DNA of 64,000 bases from Planctomycetaceae bacterium (GTDB taxonomy: Bacteria > Planctomycetota > Planctomycetia > Planctomycetales > Planctomycetaceae), in NCBI GenBank assembly GCA_041398785.1, contig JAWKUA010000003.1, positions 62,001 through 126,000 of the forward strand, written 5' to 3'. Below, one piece after another: positions 1-11,770 of the stretch. The notes below the pieces were generated by a model. The model made no database searches, was not told the origin of the DNA, and worked only from the letters and a program-made list of their open reading frames with translations. Both the position numbers and the translations under genes were made by a program. Numbering within the stretch: position 1 is the stretch's first letter; each line of letters starts with the position of its first letter.

Positions 1-431
1 GCCGGCATTATTCCGCGCAGACCGGAGATTTCCTGCCGACGCAGTTCGATGACCGTTCTCAGAGATTCGGCAGCCCGTTTCGGACCGATGTAAACAAAAT
101 GCTCCGAATACGACACGCCGCAGTTGAGGGATTCCGCGATGCTGCGCAGCAGTTGTGCGATTGTCATTGTTCCCGAATAACTACCCGGATCGGCTGTCGG
201 ATCGATCCGTCGGTCCAGGATGACAGGAATTCCTGTGTCTCGCTGCAGTGTCTGCAGCAGGTCTGCGGTCCGTGCGTCGCTGACCGTAAGAGTCAGTTCA
301 GCCGCCAGCGAATCCTGGAGCGACCGCCCCGACAGAAGCCTTGCCGACGGCTGGCAAAGCGCCGGCTGCGCTGACACGGAAATCCAGCCGGCCATCCACA
401 GTGCCGCGATACTGTTCGCTGTCGTCCGCAT
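1..431 (-). CDS. Exported protein of unknown function, C-terminus cut by window edge
   Basis: An open frame starts with ATG at 431 and runs off the left edge with no stop, so only about 143 residues are visible. The N-terminus has a hydrophobic stretch (about residues 8-26, rich in Ala/Leu/Trp) ending near Ala-Gln-Pro-Ala, which fits a Sec signal peptide. The following part has short alternating strands and helices (a TGIPVILDRRID segment near residue 60, then MTIAQLLRSIAE), which loosely resembles the STN/secretin N-terminal fold. I cannot assign a function. It lies 77 bases after the ABC permease on the same strand and may be the last gene of that operon. Confidence 0.6.
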   Translation of the reverse strand, partial: MRTTANSIAALWMAGWISVSAQPALCQPSARLLSGRSLQDSLAAELTLTVSDARTADLLQTLQRDTGIPVILDRRIDPTADPGSYSGTMTIAQLLRSIAESLNCGVSYSEHFVYIGPKRAAESLRTVIELRRQEISGLRGIMP

Positions 432-508
432 TCTAATTCGACTTGCCAGAAGAATTGCCAACCTAAAAACGGACCGCGTGAACATCGGGCTGCCAGCGAC
501 CGGCCTGT

Positions 509-1330
509 TCAGACGGTGCAGATGCTTCGACAGCGAAACACCAATCCGCCGATGAACCAACAGCAGCCGCCGATCCCCAGCAGGATCCCCACATCGCAAA
601 ACGGGAACTGTCCCGACTGAATAATGATCGCCGGGCGGTAGTATTCCATCACGCTCAGAAACGAAACATTCTTCGCCGGATCCCAGAACTGAGCCAGAAA
701 GTTCAGCAGAAACGACGACAGCAAGACAGCGAAGACAACACCAATCGCGCGAGTCCTGTGGTTGCTGAGAGTCGAGACCAGAAACGAAAAGCCGCCGACC
801 GCACAATAGACAGCGAACAGGTTCAGCATCACAAACAGCGTCGGCAACCAGCCGGGCCGCATATCGGGCTGCAGAACTCCGGAAGCCAGAAAGTGACCGA
901 GCCAGCCCGACGACAGCATTACAAGACCGGAAACCGCCCAGCCGATCGTTTCGCCGACGTACAGCGTCCACCGCGAAACGGGCAGCCCCAGCAGAAAGTC
1001 AACGGTTCCGCGGTCGATTTCTCCGGCCGGAAGACGAGTGCAATACATCACTTCATGGGCCCACGTCACCGCCAGCACGGACGGATGGACCCACAGGAAC
1101 GCCTGAATCATTTGAGCCGTGAACTCGTCGCCCGGATCGATCCCCAGCAGCGCGGTGATGATTGGCTTGATGAATGGCAGGCGTTCAAAGACCTTGTCGA
1201 TGTCGCTGAGGATCTTCGGCAACAGCGTCGTCAGCAGGGCCATAATCAACCCCAGCCCCACGCTGAAGAACAGCACCGGCCAGCGAATCTCGTGGAAGAT
1301 CTTGTTCAGGATGCCTCGCATGGTCCACAT
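509..1330 (-). CDS. ABC-2 type transporter permease
   Basis: The 273-residue protein is very hydrophobic, with about six predicted membrane segments (one at about residues 17-38, then several from about 130 to the C-terminus). The first two segments are separated by a long loop, the usual layout of ABC-2 exporter permeases. The segment EIDRGTVDFLLGLPVSR is typical of this family, where it precedes the second membrane block. It lies downstream of an ABC ATPase on the same strand, so the pair should form one exporter. Substrate is unknown. A second in-frame ATG at 1321 is an alternative start; neither has a strong ribosome site. Confidence 0.8.
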   Translation of the reverse strand: MWTMRGILNKIFHEIRWPVLFFSVGLGLIMALLTTLLPKILSDIDKVFERLPFIKPIITALLGIDPGDEFTAQMIQAFLWVHPSVLAVTWAHEVMYCTRLPAGEIDRGTVDFLLGLPVSRWTLYVGETIGWAVSGLVMLSSGWLGHFLASGVLQPDMRPGWLPTLFVMLNLFAVYCAVGGFSFLVSTLSNHRTRAIGVVFAVLLSSFLLNFLAQFWDPAKNVSFLSVMEYYRPAIIIQSGQFPFCDVGILLGIGGCCWFIGGLVFRCRSICTV

Positions 1331-1545
1331 CGTCAGCGACCGGCGGGAAGACCGGCAGGAAGGAAGTCACCGGCACGGCGCCGGTGTGATGAATTTGAGC
1401 CGGAAGAATACTCCACTTTCGAAGCAGGGATCACACAAAGCCCGCACCTTCGCGGCACAACGTCGCGGAAGAAACGCAACGCGAAATCTAAAGGCATGAC
1501 GAAACCCTGTCCGCGTCCGGCGGATTGTTTCTCCGGTCAGGCAAG

Positions 1546-2433
1546 TCACTCTTCGTCCCGGTAGAATCCGCGAAACAAGGCGTCCAGACTCGGTGGGCTG
1601 ATACTCATGTCAGCAATCGGCTGAGTCGCCGCCCAGGTCACAAGTTGCCGCGACGGACCCTGCATCGTCAGTTGCCAGCCGTTTCGAAATCTGCGGTCCG
1701 GCGTCAGAAAGTCGGGCCACGATACCTTGTCGGCGCACTCTTCAGAGTCAAACACCAGCGAAACCATTCGCGGCGCGCGAGCCTTCAGTGCGTGCAGTGT
1801 ATCATTGGCAACGATCCGCCCGCTTCGAATGATGGCAACGTCGTCACACAGGCTTTCGACTTCGCTCAGGGTGTGGCTGGAAAAGAACACCGTACGACCA
1901 TCCGCCGCCATTTCGCGCAGGCAGTCTGCCAGAACATCCTGCATCAGAGGATCGAGCCCCGAAGTCGGTTCGTCCAGAATCACAAGGCGAGGCCGATGGG
2001 CGAGCGCCATCACAAGGGCCAGCTTCTGGCGATTTCCCCGCGACATCTTTCTGACCGGAAGATCGGGTTCCAGCCGAAATCTCTCAGTCAGCCGGTTGCC
2101 CTCCGCCTGCAGATCCGTGCCGCGAATCTGGCTGACAATCCGAAACGCCTTTCGCGCCGTCAGCCAGGAATACAGCCGGACATCGCCCGCGACATATCCG
2201 ACATCACGCTTGATGCAGGCGCTGGCCGACCAGCAGTCGTGTCCCAGCACTCTGGCGGTGCCATGCCCTGCCTTCAGGAATCCCAGCAGGATGCGAATTG
2301 CGGTGGACTTTCCTGCGCCGTTGGGACCAAGGAAACCGAAAATTCTGCCGGCCTGGATCTTCAGGCTGACGTCATCGATGCCGCGACGGCGACCGTAGGA
2401 CTTGCTCAGGTTTTCAATGTCAATGGCGATCAT
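1546..2433 (-). CDS. ABC transporter ATP-binding protein
   Basis: This 295-residue nucleotide-binding subunit powers the permease at 509-1330. Walker A is GPNGAGKST at residues 36-44, the signature is a variant MSRGNRQK at 130-137, and Walker B with the catalytic Glu is VILDEPTSGLD at 151-161. The C-terminal 80 residues match the extra domain of CcmA/NatA-like ATPases that drive ABC-2 exporters. The longest frame begins at a TTG (2442); the ATG at 2433 is preferred because it directly precedes the first strand of the fold (IAIDIENLSKSYG). The 215 bases between this gene and the permease hold no convincing gene. Substrate cannot be predicted. Confidence 0.9.
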   Translation of the reverse strand: MIAIDIENLSKSYGRRRGIDDVSLKIQAGRIFGFLGPNGAGKSTAIRILLGFLKAGHGTARVLGHDCWSASACIKRDVGYVAGDVRLYSWLTARKAFRIVSQIRGTDLQAEGNRLTERFRLEPDLPVRKMSRGNRQKLALVMALAHRPRLVILDEPTSGLDPLMQDVLADCLREMAADGRTVFFSSHTLSEVESLCDDVAIIRSGRIVANDTLHALKARAPRMVSLVFDSEECADKVSWPDFLTPDRRFRNGWQLTMQGPSRQLVTWAATQPIADMSISPPSLDALFRGFYRDEE

Positions 2434-2758
2434 GGCGGGCAATCGTAGCGGGAACCGGAAGAAACGGGACCGACTGCCAGGAATTCCGCGGCGACTCCAG
2501 CAACTTCCTGATCGGCAGCTTGTCTGCGTCCTGTATTTGTTTGACGGTCCCGCAGTTTGACGGTTCCCCGGCCCGGGGATCCCGTGTCGCGCGCGGGCAA
2601 CAACGCAGTCGACGACGCAGGTATTGCGTCGAACCGACGTCAGCGGTCGGACAGTTCAGGCACTTCAGCTACTTCGCAGTCTGCCGCCTTGAATGCCCTG
2701 AATCTCACGGATATCATCCTCCGCCCGCTGCGTTCTTTCGCGGCGAATTTCGCTTTGC
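2434..2758. other. Intergenic region upstream of tRNA-His and the ABC operon
   Basis: About 325 bases lie between the ABC ATPase start and tRNA-His. They should hold the divergent promoters for both. Short open frames on the plus strand here overlap the tRNA and have no ribosome site or recognisable product. I see no repeat or clear promoter boxes. Confidence 0.5.
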
Positions 2759-2834
2759 GGTGGCTATAGCTCAGTTGGTTAGAGCGCTGGATTGTGGTTC
2801 CAGAGGTCGCCGGTTCAAATCCGGTTAGCCACCC
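2759..2834 (+). tRNA. tRNA-His (anticodon GTG)
   Basis: A full cloverleaf can be drawn. The acceptor stem GTGGCTA (2760-2766) pairs with TAGCCAC (2826-2832), with the extra 5' G at 2759 opposite C at 2833, the hallmark of tRNA-His. The anticodon stem CTGGA/TCCAG (2787-2791/2799-2803) encloses the loop TTGTGGT with anticodon GTG at 2794-2796. The T arm carries GGTTCAAAT. The 3' CCA is not encoded. Its sequence is very close to bacterial tRNA-His in general. Confidence 0.97.
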
Positions 2835-2841
2835 TTCCCTG

Positions 2842-2866
2842 CCCGACGTTTCCGCGTCGGGTTTTT
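2842..2866 (+). terminator. Intrinsic terminator after tRNA-His
   Basis: A perfect 7-bp stem CCCGACG/CGTCGGG (2842-2848 with 2855-2861) with a six-base loop is followed directly by five T. It starts eight bases after the tRNA end, so it should stop the tRNA transcript. Confidence 0.9.
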
Positions 2867-3183
2867 CGTGCGCGGGTGCGCGAACCCACGATCGCCCTTT
2901 TTTGGTTTTTTTTCGATCGCATCCGGTCGGTGCAAAGTTCGTGTCCAGCGCATTTGTTGGGACCAGTGCCGCCGACTAAAATCGTGGTGCCCCAAAAAGC
3001 CTGGTGGCCATCGGTCGCGGTTGGCGGGAGCGCGACTTCGCGATTCCGTTCACGCCTGTCGGCGTCCCGCCACCAGGCGCAGCAATTCCCTTCGCGGCAG
3101 TCTTCAAGTCAAAGTACCCGAACACCGTGTGACCCAGCGTCAAACAACAGGTCCGCCCGTCCCGGACATCCGGAGGTGACAAC
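2867..3183. other. Intergenic leader upstream of the hemerythrin-like gene
   Basis: About 317 bases between the tRNA terminator and the gene at 3184. Apart from a perfect 10-bp inverted repeat (GCCTGGTGGC at 2999-3008 with its complement at 3069-3078) and a GGAGG ribosome site just before 3184, I see no gene or known RNA motif. It probably holds the promoter and 5' leader of the next gene. Confidence 0.45.
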
Positions 3184-3624
3184 ATGAGTGGCCAATCGAC
3201 AGCGGAAAAACTCAAGCGATACACGCAGCTTGAATACATTCTGGTCGGCGACCTGAGAGACCTTCTCGAAGACCCCATCGACGACGACAATTTGCGCTGG
3301 ATTCACGCCGTCGTCGACGCGCTGCTGGACTCGCTGCCGGTCGAGTTTGAACTCAAGCGACAGGGCGGCTACCTGCGCGAAGTTCTGGAACGCCACCCGA
3401 ACTGGCTCTGTCATGTCGCGACTCTGGAGAGCCAGCATCGCCGACTGTGTCGCCATTTGCGAGAACTGCGGAACCGGCTGTCCGACCCGGATCACGTTGA
3501 GGAAACAGCGCGCGTGCTGAGCCTGGAGCTGAAAGCCTGGATGGATAATTTCGACGCTCACAACCGCCAGGAACGCCGACTGATGCAGACAGCGATGAAC
3601 CTGGAGGTCGGCACCGGAGACTGA
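3184..3624 (+). CDS. Hemerythrin-like four-helix protein (putative)
   Basis: This 146-residue protein looks all-helical and cytoplasmic. Candidate metal ligands are spaced as in hemerythrin/HHE domains: His41, His71, Glu82, His85, His126 and Glu130 (the last two as HNRQE). Hemerythrin-like proteins bind a di-iron centre and sense or carry oxygen or reactive species; whether this one binds iron is an inference. The ATG has a GGAGG ribosome site about seven bases upstream, which supports the start. It converges with the oxidoreductase gene at 3646 with only 21 bases between stops. Confidence 0.6.
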   Translation: MSGQSTAEKLKRYTQLEYILVGDLRDLLEDPIDDDNLRWIHAVVDALLDSLPVEFELKRQGGYLREVLERHPNWLCHVATLESQHRRLCRHLRELRNRLSDPDHVEETARVLSLELKAWMDNFDAHNRQERRLMQTAMNLEVGTGD

Positions 3625-3645
3625 TGCAGCATGCCGGACGTGAAG

Positions 3646-4716
3646 TTACTTCGGCCGCCGCGGATCGCCTGACAGAGGCAGCTTCACCGTTCGACCGGTC
3701 CACGCCGACTGATAGATCGCAAGGATAATCTCCACGCTCTTCCTTCCGTCCACGCCATCAACCCGGGCCGGCCGTTGATCGCTGATGGCTTCCACAAAGT
3801 CCTTTAGCTGGTCACGGTGGCCGACATAACTGATGGCTTTCGGATCGGCCGCTCCGCCGGTGTTTGCCGAACCGGCCGCGAATTTTCGGCGGATCGCGGC
3901 GTCTCGGCGGTCTTTCGTGCGGAATTCCCAGCGAAGAATGTCGTCCTGTTCGACGATCGCGGTGCCGTTGGTTCCGTGGATCTCCGTCTTCTTCAGCAAC
4001 CCCGGCCACGCACTGGTTGTCGCCTCAATGACGCCGATGGCCCCGTTGGCAAACCGCAATGTCGCGACACCGACGTCTTCAACTTCAATGCGTTCGTGCG
4101 CCAGAGTGCCCGTCATTCCCGTCACCTCCACCACGTCGCCCATCAGCCAGTAAAGCAGATCGACCTGATGAATTGCCTGGTTCATGTACGCCCCGCCGCC
4201 GTCCATGTCCCACGTGCCGCGCCATCCACCGCTGTCATAGTACTCCTGAGTTCTCCACCACTTCACATACGTGTCGCCAAGCGTCAGTCGACCGAACCGA
4301 CCGGCATCGATCGCAGCCTTGAGTTCCATGTTTACGGGGCTGAACCGCGACGGAAAAATTGCACACAGCCGGACGTTGTTCTGTTCACAGGCATTGATGA
4401 TCGCGTCGCAGCGCTTAAGCGTGATTTCCAGCGGCTTCTCGACGACAACGTGCTTGCCCGCTTTCGCTGCAGCAACGGCCAGGTCGCGATGAGCGCCACT
4501 GGGCGTGCACACGTTGACGATGTCGACGTCGCTGTCCGCCAGCATTTCCTTCAGGTCCGTATAGGCTTTGCAGCCGTACTCTCTGCCGAAACTGACAGCT
4601 CGTTCTTCGACCGTGTCAAAGCACGCAACCACGCGGGCACCGCGGATGTCAGCGATCGCCTTCGCGTGGAAGTGCGAAATCATCCCGGTACCGACAATTC
4701 CGAATCCGGCTGGCAT
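3646..4716 (-). CDS. Gfo/Idh/MocA family NAD(P)-dependent oxidoreductase
   Basis: The 356-residue protein has an N-terminal Rossmann fold with the motif GIVGTGMISHFHAKA at residues 5-19 and the family signature EKPL around residue 95, whose Lys is catalytic in this family. The C-terminal part is the alpha/beta dimerisation domain with GGGAYMNQAIHQVDLLYW, carrying the conserved His of the active site. Relatives oxidise sugars, inositol and related polyols; the substrate here is unknown. The open frame extends 47 codons further upstream into topA, but the ATG at 4716 follows AGGAA and begins exactly at the first strand of the fold, so it is chosen. It lies downstream of topA on the same strand. 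Confidence 0.88.
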   Translation of the reverse strand: MPAGFGIVGTGMISHFHAKAIADIRGARVVACFDTVEERAVSFGREYGCKAYTDLKEMLADSDVDIVNVCTPSGAHRDLAVAAAKAGKHVVVEKPLEITLKRCDAIINACEQNNVRLCAIFPSRFSPVNMELKAAIDAGRFGRLTLGDTYVKWWRTQEYYDSGGWRGTWDMDGGGAYMNQAIHQVDLLYWLMGDVVEVTGMTGTLAHERIEVEDVGVATLRFANGAIGVIEATTSAWPGLLKKTEIHGTNGTAIVEQDDILRWEFRTKDRRDAAIRRKFAAGSANTGGAADPKAISYVGHRDQLKDFVEAISDQRPARVDGVDGRKSVEIILAIYQSAWTGRTVKLPLSGDPRRPK

Positions 4717-4730
4717 AGGAAATTCCTGAG

Positions 4731-7535
<2,805 letters not shown>

Positions 7536-7912
7536 GCGTGACAGGTTCCAGGGTGGTTTCTATGAAGGACGGGACGATTGCATTGGCGAAAAAGCGGCCT
7601 TTGATCCGCCGTAACCCGTGATTTGGGTTGACCTTGTTTGAGTTCGTGCGACAGCTAGAATTCGCGGCTTCCAACTGACGGCGGACTGACTGGCGGGGGC
7701 GGTGGGATAAAGCATCTTTCCGTCCCCTGTCAAGTGTGCCCTCAAAATGTCGCCGTCGCGACACCACGTCGACAGCGTTGACTCGCAGCCGACAGGACTA
7801 ACCAAAGGCACCGCCGGAATCAACGCCGTTCCTGCTCCGGATCGCGCCCACCGCGTTTCGTGAACCGTCCCGCCAGGCGTTTGCCGACTTTCATTTCGAA
7901 TGAGCAATTCTC
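7536..7912. other. Divergent intergenic region topA / PpiD-like gene
   Basis: About 377 bases between two divergent genes. It should carry both promoters. Overlapping minus-strand open frames here lack ribosome sites and resemble nothing. I see no repeat or clear regulatory motif. Confidence 0.5.
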
Positions 7913-10675
7913 ATGGCTTCACCGTTTAAGTTCTTCCGAAAACATCAGGCAGGAATGATGGTCGTACTGGTCATCCTGTCGATGCTGCTGTTCACACTCG
8001 ATTCCCTGTTCAGCACGCGCGAACCGACATACTGGCTGCTGGGACTGCTGATCGGCGGGGCCGCATTCGGCATTGCCGGAATCAGTCAGGGACGCTGGCT
8101 GCAATGGGGACTCGGCGGCGGCCTGCTGGGAGCTGCACTTGGGTTCATGCTGCCGACGTACCTGAGACCGCCGGGGGTCATCAGCACCTCTCTGGGGATC
8201 ATCGAACAGGAGGAACTGGATGACCTTGAGATGCGGCGGTTCATCGCCAACCGGTTTCTGGTGGAAGCGACCGGCGCATCCGGCCAATTCCCTCAGCAGT
8301 TTGGGTTTGGACACCAATCCATCAGCAAAGACGTTCTGTTTGGAAAACTGCTGCAGGCGAAAGCTGAATCGATCGGTATTTCCGCCACCCAGTCAATGGT
8401 CAACGACTTCATTCATCAGGCCACCGCTGAAAAACTCACTGCGCCGGACTTCGCACGGATCCGCAGTTCGATGCGGTATCAGGGCCGCACACTCGACGAC
8501 GAAACCCTGTTCGAAATCCTGGGGGATCAACTGCAGGCGGTTCTTGCCTATCAGATGCTGCGGCCAGCCGTCGCCAGTCTGCCGCCGGCGCCGGAAGTGT
8601 TCTGGCAGTATTTCCGTCGCCTGAATGTACGACAGCAACTGAATACAGCCGCGTTCGACGTTGATGCGTTTCTGGATCAGGTCGCAGAACCCACGGACTC
8701 TGAAGTTGAACTGCTCTTTGCCGAAAATCGGCAGAGGTTCCCAAACGAACTGGAAGGTGGTTCCGCTGGCTTCCGGTTGCAGGATCGCATGCAACTAGCC
8801 TACCTGGAACTCGACTACGAAACGATGGAATCGCAGGTTCCCGAAATCTCCGACACGGAGATCGAAGAATACTACGAAGCCAACAAGGACGTGGAATTTA
8901 GTATTCCCGTCATTCCGGACGCGAACTCCTCCGATGACGCCGAACCTGCAGCCTCCGACACACCATCGACCGACGAAGCGACTCCGAAACCCGGGGATGC
9001 TGGCAGTGATGATGCTGCCGTCGACAAGGACAGTCCGACCGAGGGCGAGGCAGATGTGAAGCTGCCGGACGCGAAAACAGAAGTTCCCGAAACCGAATCG
9101 ACTCCTCCGACGGAACCGGAGTCAGCCTCCGACACTTCCGACGAACAAAGTGCTGATCAGCCGGACGGTGCCGACGAATGCAATCCGTTCGCGCAGGACG
9201 ACGACTCCGGCGACAACGCGACGGGGGAATCCTCCGAGTCGACCGCTTCGGATGAAGCGGCGTCCGATGGCGCGACAGCCGCTGAAGAAGGCGCGGCCCC
9301 TGCTGTGGCTGAGGACACACCTTCGGCAACTCCGGCTGACGGTTCCGCGCCTGAGGCCGCTGCGACTCAGGAGCCCGGTACGCCTCCCCTGTCTCTGGAG
9401 ATCCCCGAAACGACTCCTGACGCCGCCACGAAATCCGGCGACGACAAGATGGAGGTCACTTACGAGTACCGTGAACTGAACGAAGATCTGAAGAGCCAAA
9501 TCCGTGACCGACTGCTGCGCCAGCGAGCACGCGAAGTCATCAACGCGAAAACCCGCGAAGCGCTCGCTGTGATGCAGACGCTCTCAAAGAAGCGGGATCG
9601 GTTCGCGTTCGGACTGATCGAGGAGAACCCGGAATACCACGTGACTCGCGGCGAAACAAATGAAGCGTCCGAAGAACTTCGTGCCCGAGTCGCGGAGTAC
9701 GCCCGGGAACTGAACGCCGAACTGAAGGCATGGGCGGCGGAGAACGGCTTCGCGTACGTCGAAACTCCGATGCTTTCGTATGCCGACCTGTTGGATGGCG
9801 AAAACTATCCCATCGGACTGGCCAAAGATCCGGAAGAAGACGCTTTCGGCCGTTCCCAGGGAGCGAACGTCGCCTACACAGTCTTCAGCGCGTTTGTGAA
9901 CCAGTCAGCGCGCGAGATCGATCCTGCGAACGTCGACACCCAACTGTACATCCCGAGACTGGCGGCGACTCAGTCCTTCGGAATGAATAACAGCGGCAGC
10001 TACTTTGCGTACTGGCCGATCAGCTTTTCGCTGTCGCACGTGCCCACGCTGGACGAACCCGGTGTGCGAGACCAGGTCGTGCTGACGTGGAAGCGACAAA
10101 AGGCCCGGGAACTGGCGGAAAAACAGGCCACGGCCCTCGCTGAAGAAGTACGCACGGAGCTGGCGAAGGAAGGTGAGGCGAAACCAACGATGGCGTCGGT
10201 ACTGGAAGGCCGGACGGTCACCGACCAATCCGACGGAGCCGACCTGGCAGTGCGGACGACTCAGCCGTTTTCCTGGCTGAAGGCGCCTTTGACGCCTCAG
10301 ATGAACTTCCAGCAGCAGCAGCAGGTTACTCAATCGACAATTCAATTTTCGGGTGATGGAACGGACGTCCTGGGTTCTGTCGGCGATGAGTTCATGCGAA
10401 CCATCTTTGAAGAGATGAACGACGGAGATATCAGGGTCGTCCCCAATTTTGATCGGTCAGCGTATTACATCGTGCAGGTCACGAACCGGTTCCCGACTCC
10501 GGAAATCGGTGAGGACGACCTGCGGGAACGCTTCCTGAACGAAGGTCAGCAATTCGCGTTCGCCGGAAGCCCGATCATTGATGTGATGCAGCGGGAAATT
10601 CTGCTGCCGGCCAACGTCGAATGGGAAAAAGCGATCTGGCGTGAATTCGGTGTGAATCCGGATTCGGAGGAATAG
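7913..10675 (+). CDS. Large membrane-anchored PpiD/SurA-like protein with acidic insert
   Basis: The 920-residue protein starts with a short Lys/Arg-rich segment and three hydrophobic segments (about residues 14-31, 40-57 and 64-84), then a large soluble part. Residues about 100-230 resemble a SurA/PpiD N-terminal chaperone domain (helical, with phrases such as VFWQYFRRLN). PpiD-like linker phrases (SDTEIEEYYEANKD) follow at about 310-325. From about 336 to 515 lies a low-complexity stretch rich in Asp, Glu, Ser, Thr, Pro and Ala. The C-terminal half is helical with a QQQQQ run near 800. A parvulin isomerase core is not obvious. An envelope protein-folding role is an inference. Confidence 0.6.
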   Translation: MASPFKFFRKHQAGMMVVLVILSMLLFTLDSLFSTREPTYWLLGLLIGGAAFGIAGISQGRWLQWGLGGGLLGAALGFMLPTYLRPPGVISTSLGIIEQEELDDLEMRRFIANRFLVEATGASGQFPQQFGFGHQSISKDVLFGKLLQAKAESIGISATQSMVNDFIHQATAEKLTAPDFARIRSSMRYQGRTLDDETLFEILGDQLQAVLAYQMLRPAVASLPPAPEVFWQYFRRLNVRQQLNTAAFDVDAFLDQVAEPTDSEVELLFAENRQRFPNELEGGSAGFRLQDRMQLAYLELDYETMESQVPEISDTEIEEYYEANKDVEFSIPVIPDANSSDDAEPAASDTPSTDEATPKPGDAGSDDAAVDKDSPTEGEADVKLPDAKTEVPETESTPPTEPESASDTSDEQSADQPDGADECNPFAQDDDSGDNATGESSESTASDEAASDGATAAEEGAAPAVAEDTPSATPADGSAPEAAATQEPGTPPLSLEIPETTPDAATKSGDDKMEVTYEYRELNEDLKSQIRDRLLRQRAREVINAKTREALAVMQTLSKKRDRFAFGLIEENPEYHVTRGETNEASEELRARVAEYARELNAELKAWAAENGFAYVETPMLSYADLLDGENYPIGLAKDPEEDAFGRSQGANVAYTVFSAFVNQSAREIDPANVDTQLYIPRLAATQSFGMNNSGSYFAYWPISFSLSHVPTLDEPGVRDQVVLTWKRQKARELAEKQATALAEEVRTELAKEGEAKPTMASVLEGRTVTDQSDGADLAVRTTQPFSWLKAPLTPQMNFQQQQQVTQSTIQFSGDGTDVLGSVGDEFMRTIFEEMNDGDIRVVPNFDRSAYYIVQVTNRFPTPEIGEDDLRERFLNEGQQFAFAGSPIIDVMQREILLPANVEWEKAIWREFGVNPDSEE

Positions 10676-10771
10676 CAGACAAGTCGCATCGGAACCGACG
10701 AATCAACGTCACTCGTCGCGGACTCAATCCGTGAACCGGCGCCGACCGGTCGGTGTTGAGTGGAGAAGAGA

Positions 10772-11758
10772 ATGTCGGCAGACGACTATATCTCACGTCC
10801 CCATGACCTGTTCACTCGACAGAGTCTGGAGCGACGTGAGATTGCCCGCGACATTATCGGCCATTACCTGCCGCCGGGCCTTGTACGGCAACTGAAGCTG
10901 GAAACGCTTACTCTGGTAGCGGGGAGCTTCGTTGACAGCGAACTGCGGGCCAGCCAGTCGGACGTGCTGTACGATGTGCAGTTCAGCGACGACCGCCACG
11001 GGCAGATCTACATCCTGTTCGAACACAAGAGCCATGCGGACTCGGCCACGGCATTTCAACTGTTGAAATACATCGTGCGGATCTGGGAGCGACAGCAGCG
11101 GCAGAAGGAATCGCTGACGCCGATCGTCCCCGTTGTCCTGTATCACGGTGCAGCGTCATGGACGACGGCCCGATCAATTCCGGAAATGGTTGACGCACCG
11201 GATTCTCTGACTCCTTACATCCCGGATTTCACGTTCGAGCTGCTCGATCTGACAACCTATCGGGACGATCAGCTTTCAGGGGAATCTCTTACACGGGCAA
11301 CTCTGCTGTTGCTAAAATACATTTTCGATGAGGACTTGCGGAGTCGATTGGCGGAGATCCTGCGGTCAGCCGCTGAACAACGTGGCGGTCATGAGCTGAC
11401 AGAAATCCTTCGCAGCTTCCTGACATATGTCGCGGCGGCCGCTCGCCGGATTGAGCCGCCGGAGTTGAGGTTGGTCGCCCGGCAGTCACTTGGTGCAGAA
11501 GGGGAAGACGTTGTGAGTTCGATCCTTGAGCAATGGGTTGCGAAGGGACGCGAAGAGGGACGCGAAGAGGGACGCGTGAATTCGCTGCGCGGCAGCATCC
11601 GCGATATCCTGGAGGTGCGATTCCCCGACGACGTTGCCGGGTTCGAACCACGAATCAATCAGATCGAATCGGCCGACGCACTGCAGCAACTGCTTCGGCT
11701 GTGCGTCGCAGCGGCTTCAGCGGCGGAAGTCAGGCAGTGGCTGGACAGCCGCTCCTGA
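10772..11758 (+). CDS. Rpn family recombination-promoting nuclease / putative transposase (YhgA-like)
   Basis: The 328-residue protein matches the Rpn/YhgA (transposase_31) family: an N-terminal PD-(D/E)XK nuclease fold with DVLYDVQFS followed by a core Glu-His-Lys (ILFEHKSHAD) near residues 82-91, and QLLKYIVRIWE just after. The C-terminal helix carries the charged GREEGREEGR repeat typical of the family, encoded by a 12-base repeat at 11546-11580. Rpn proteins in E. coli are DNA endonucleases that stimulate RecA-independent recombination. The open frame extends to a GTG at 10760, but ATG 10772 follows GGAG at the right distance. A relative lies at 55083-56066. No terminal inverted repeats were seen. 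Confidence 0.85.
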   Translation: MSADDYISRPHDLFTRQSLERREIARDIIGHYLPPGLVRQLKLETLTLVAGSFVDSELRASQSDVLYDVQFSDDRHGQIYILFEHKSHADSATAFQLLKYIVRIWERQQRQKESLTPIVPVVLYHGAASWTTARSIPEMVDAPDSLTPYIPDFTFELLDLTTYRDDQLSGESLTRATLLLLKYIFDEDLRSRLAEILRSAAEQRGGHELTEILRSFLTYVAAAARRIEPPELRLVARQSLGAEGEDVVSSILEQWVAKGREEGREEGRVNSLRGSIRDILEVRFPDDVAGFEPRINQIESADALQQLLRLCVAAASAAEVRQWLDSRS

Positions 11759-11770
11759 TCCGAATCGCTG

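Noticed and set aside
1525..2448. Plus-strand open frame of 307 residues
   Set aside because: It lies antisense over the ABC ATPase, whose Walker motifs are clear, and its own product is Arg/Gln-rich with no family features.
10772..11758. Rpn gene considered as part of an intact insertion sequence
   Set aside because: No terminal inverted repeats or target duplication could be found around it or around the second copy.
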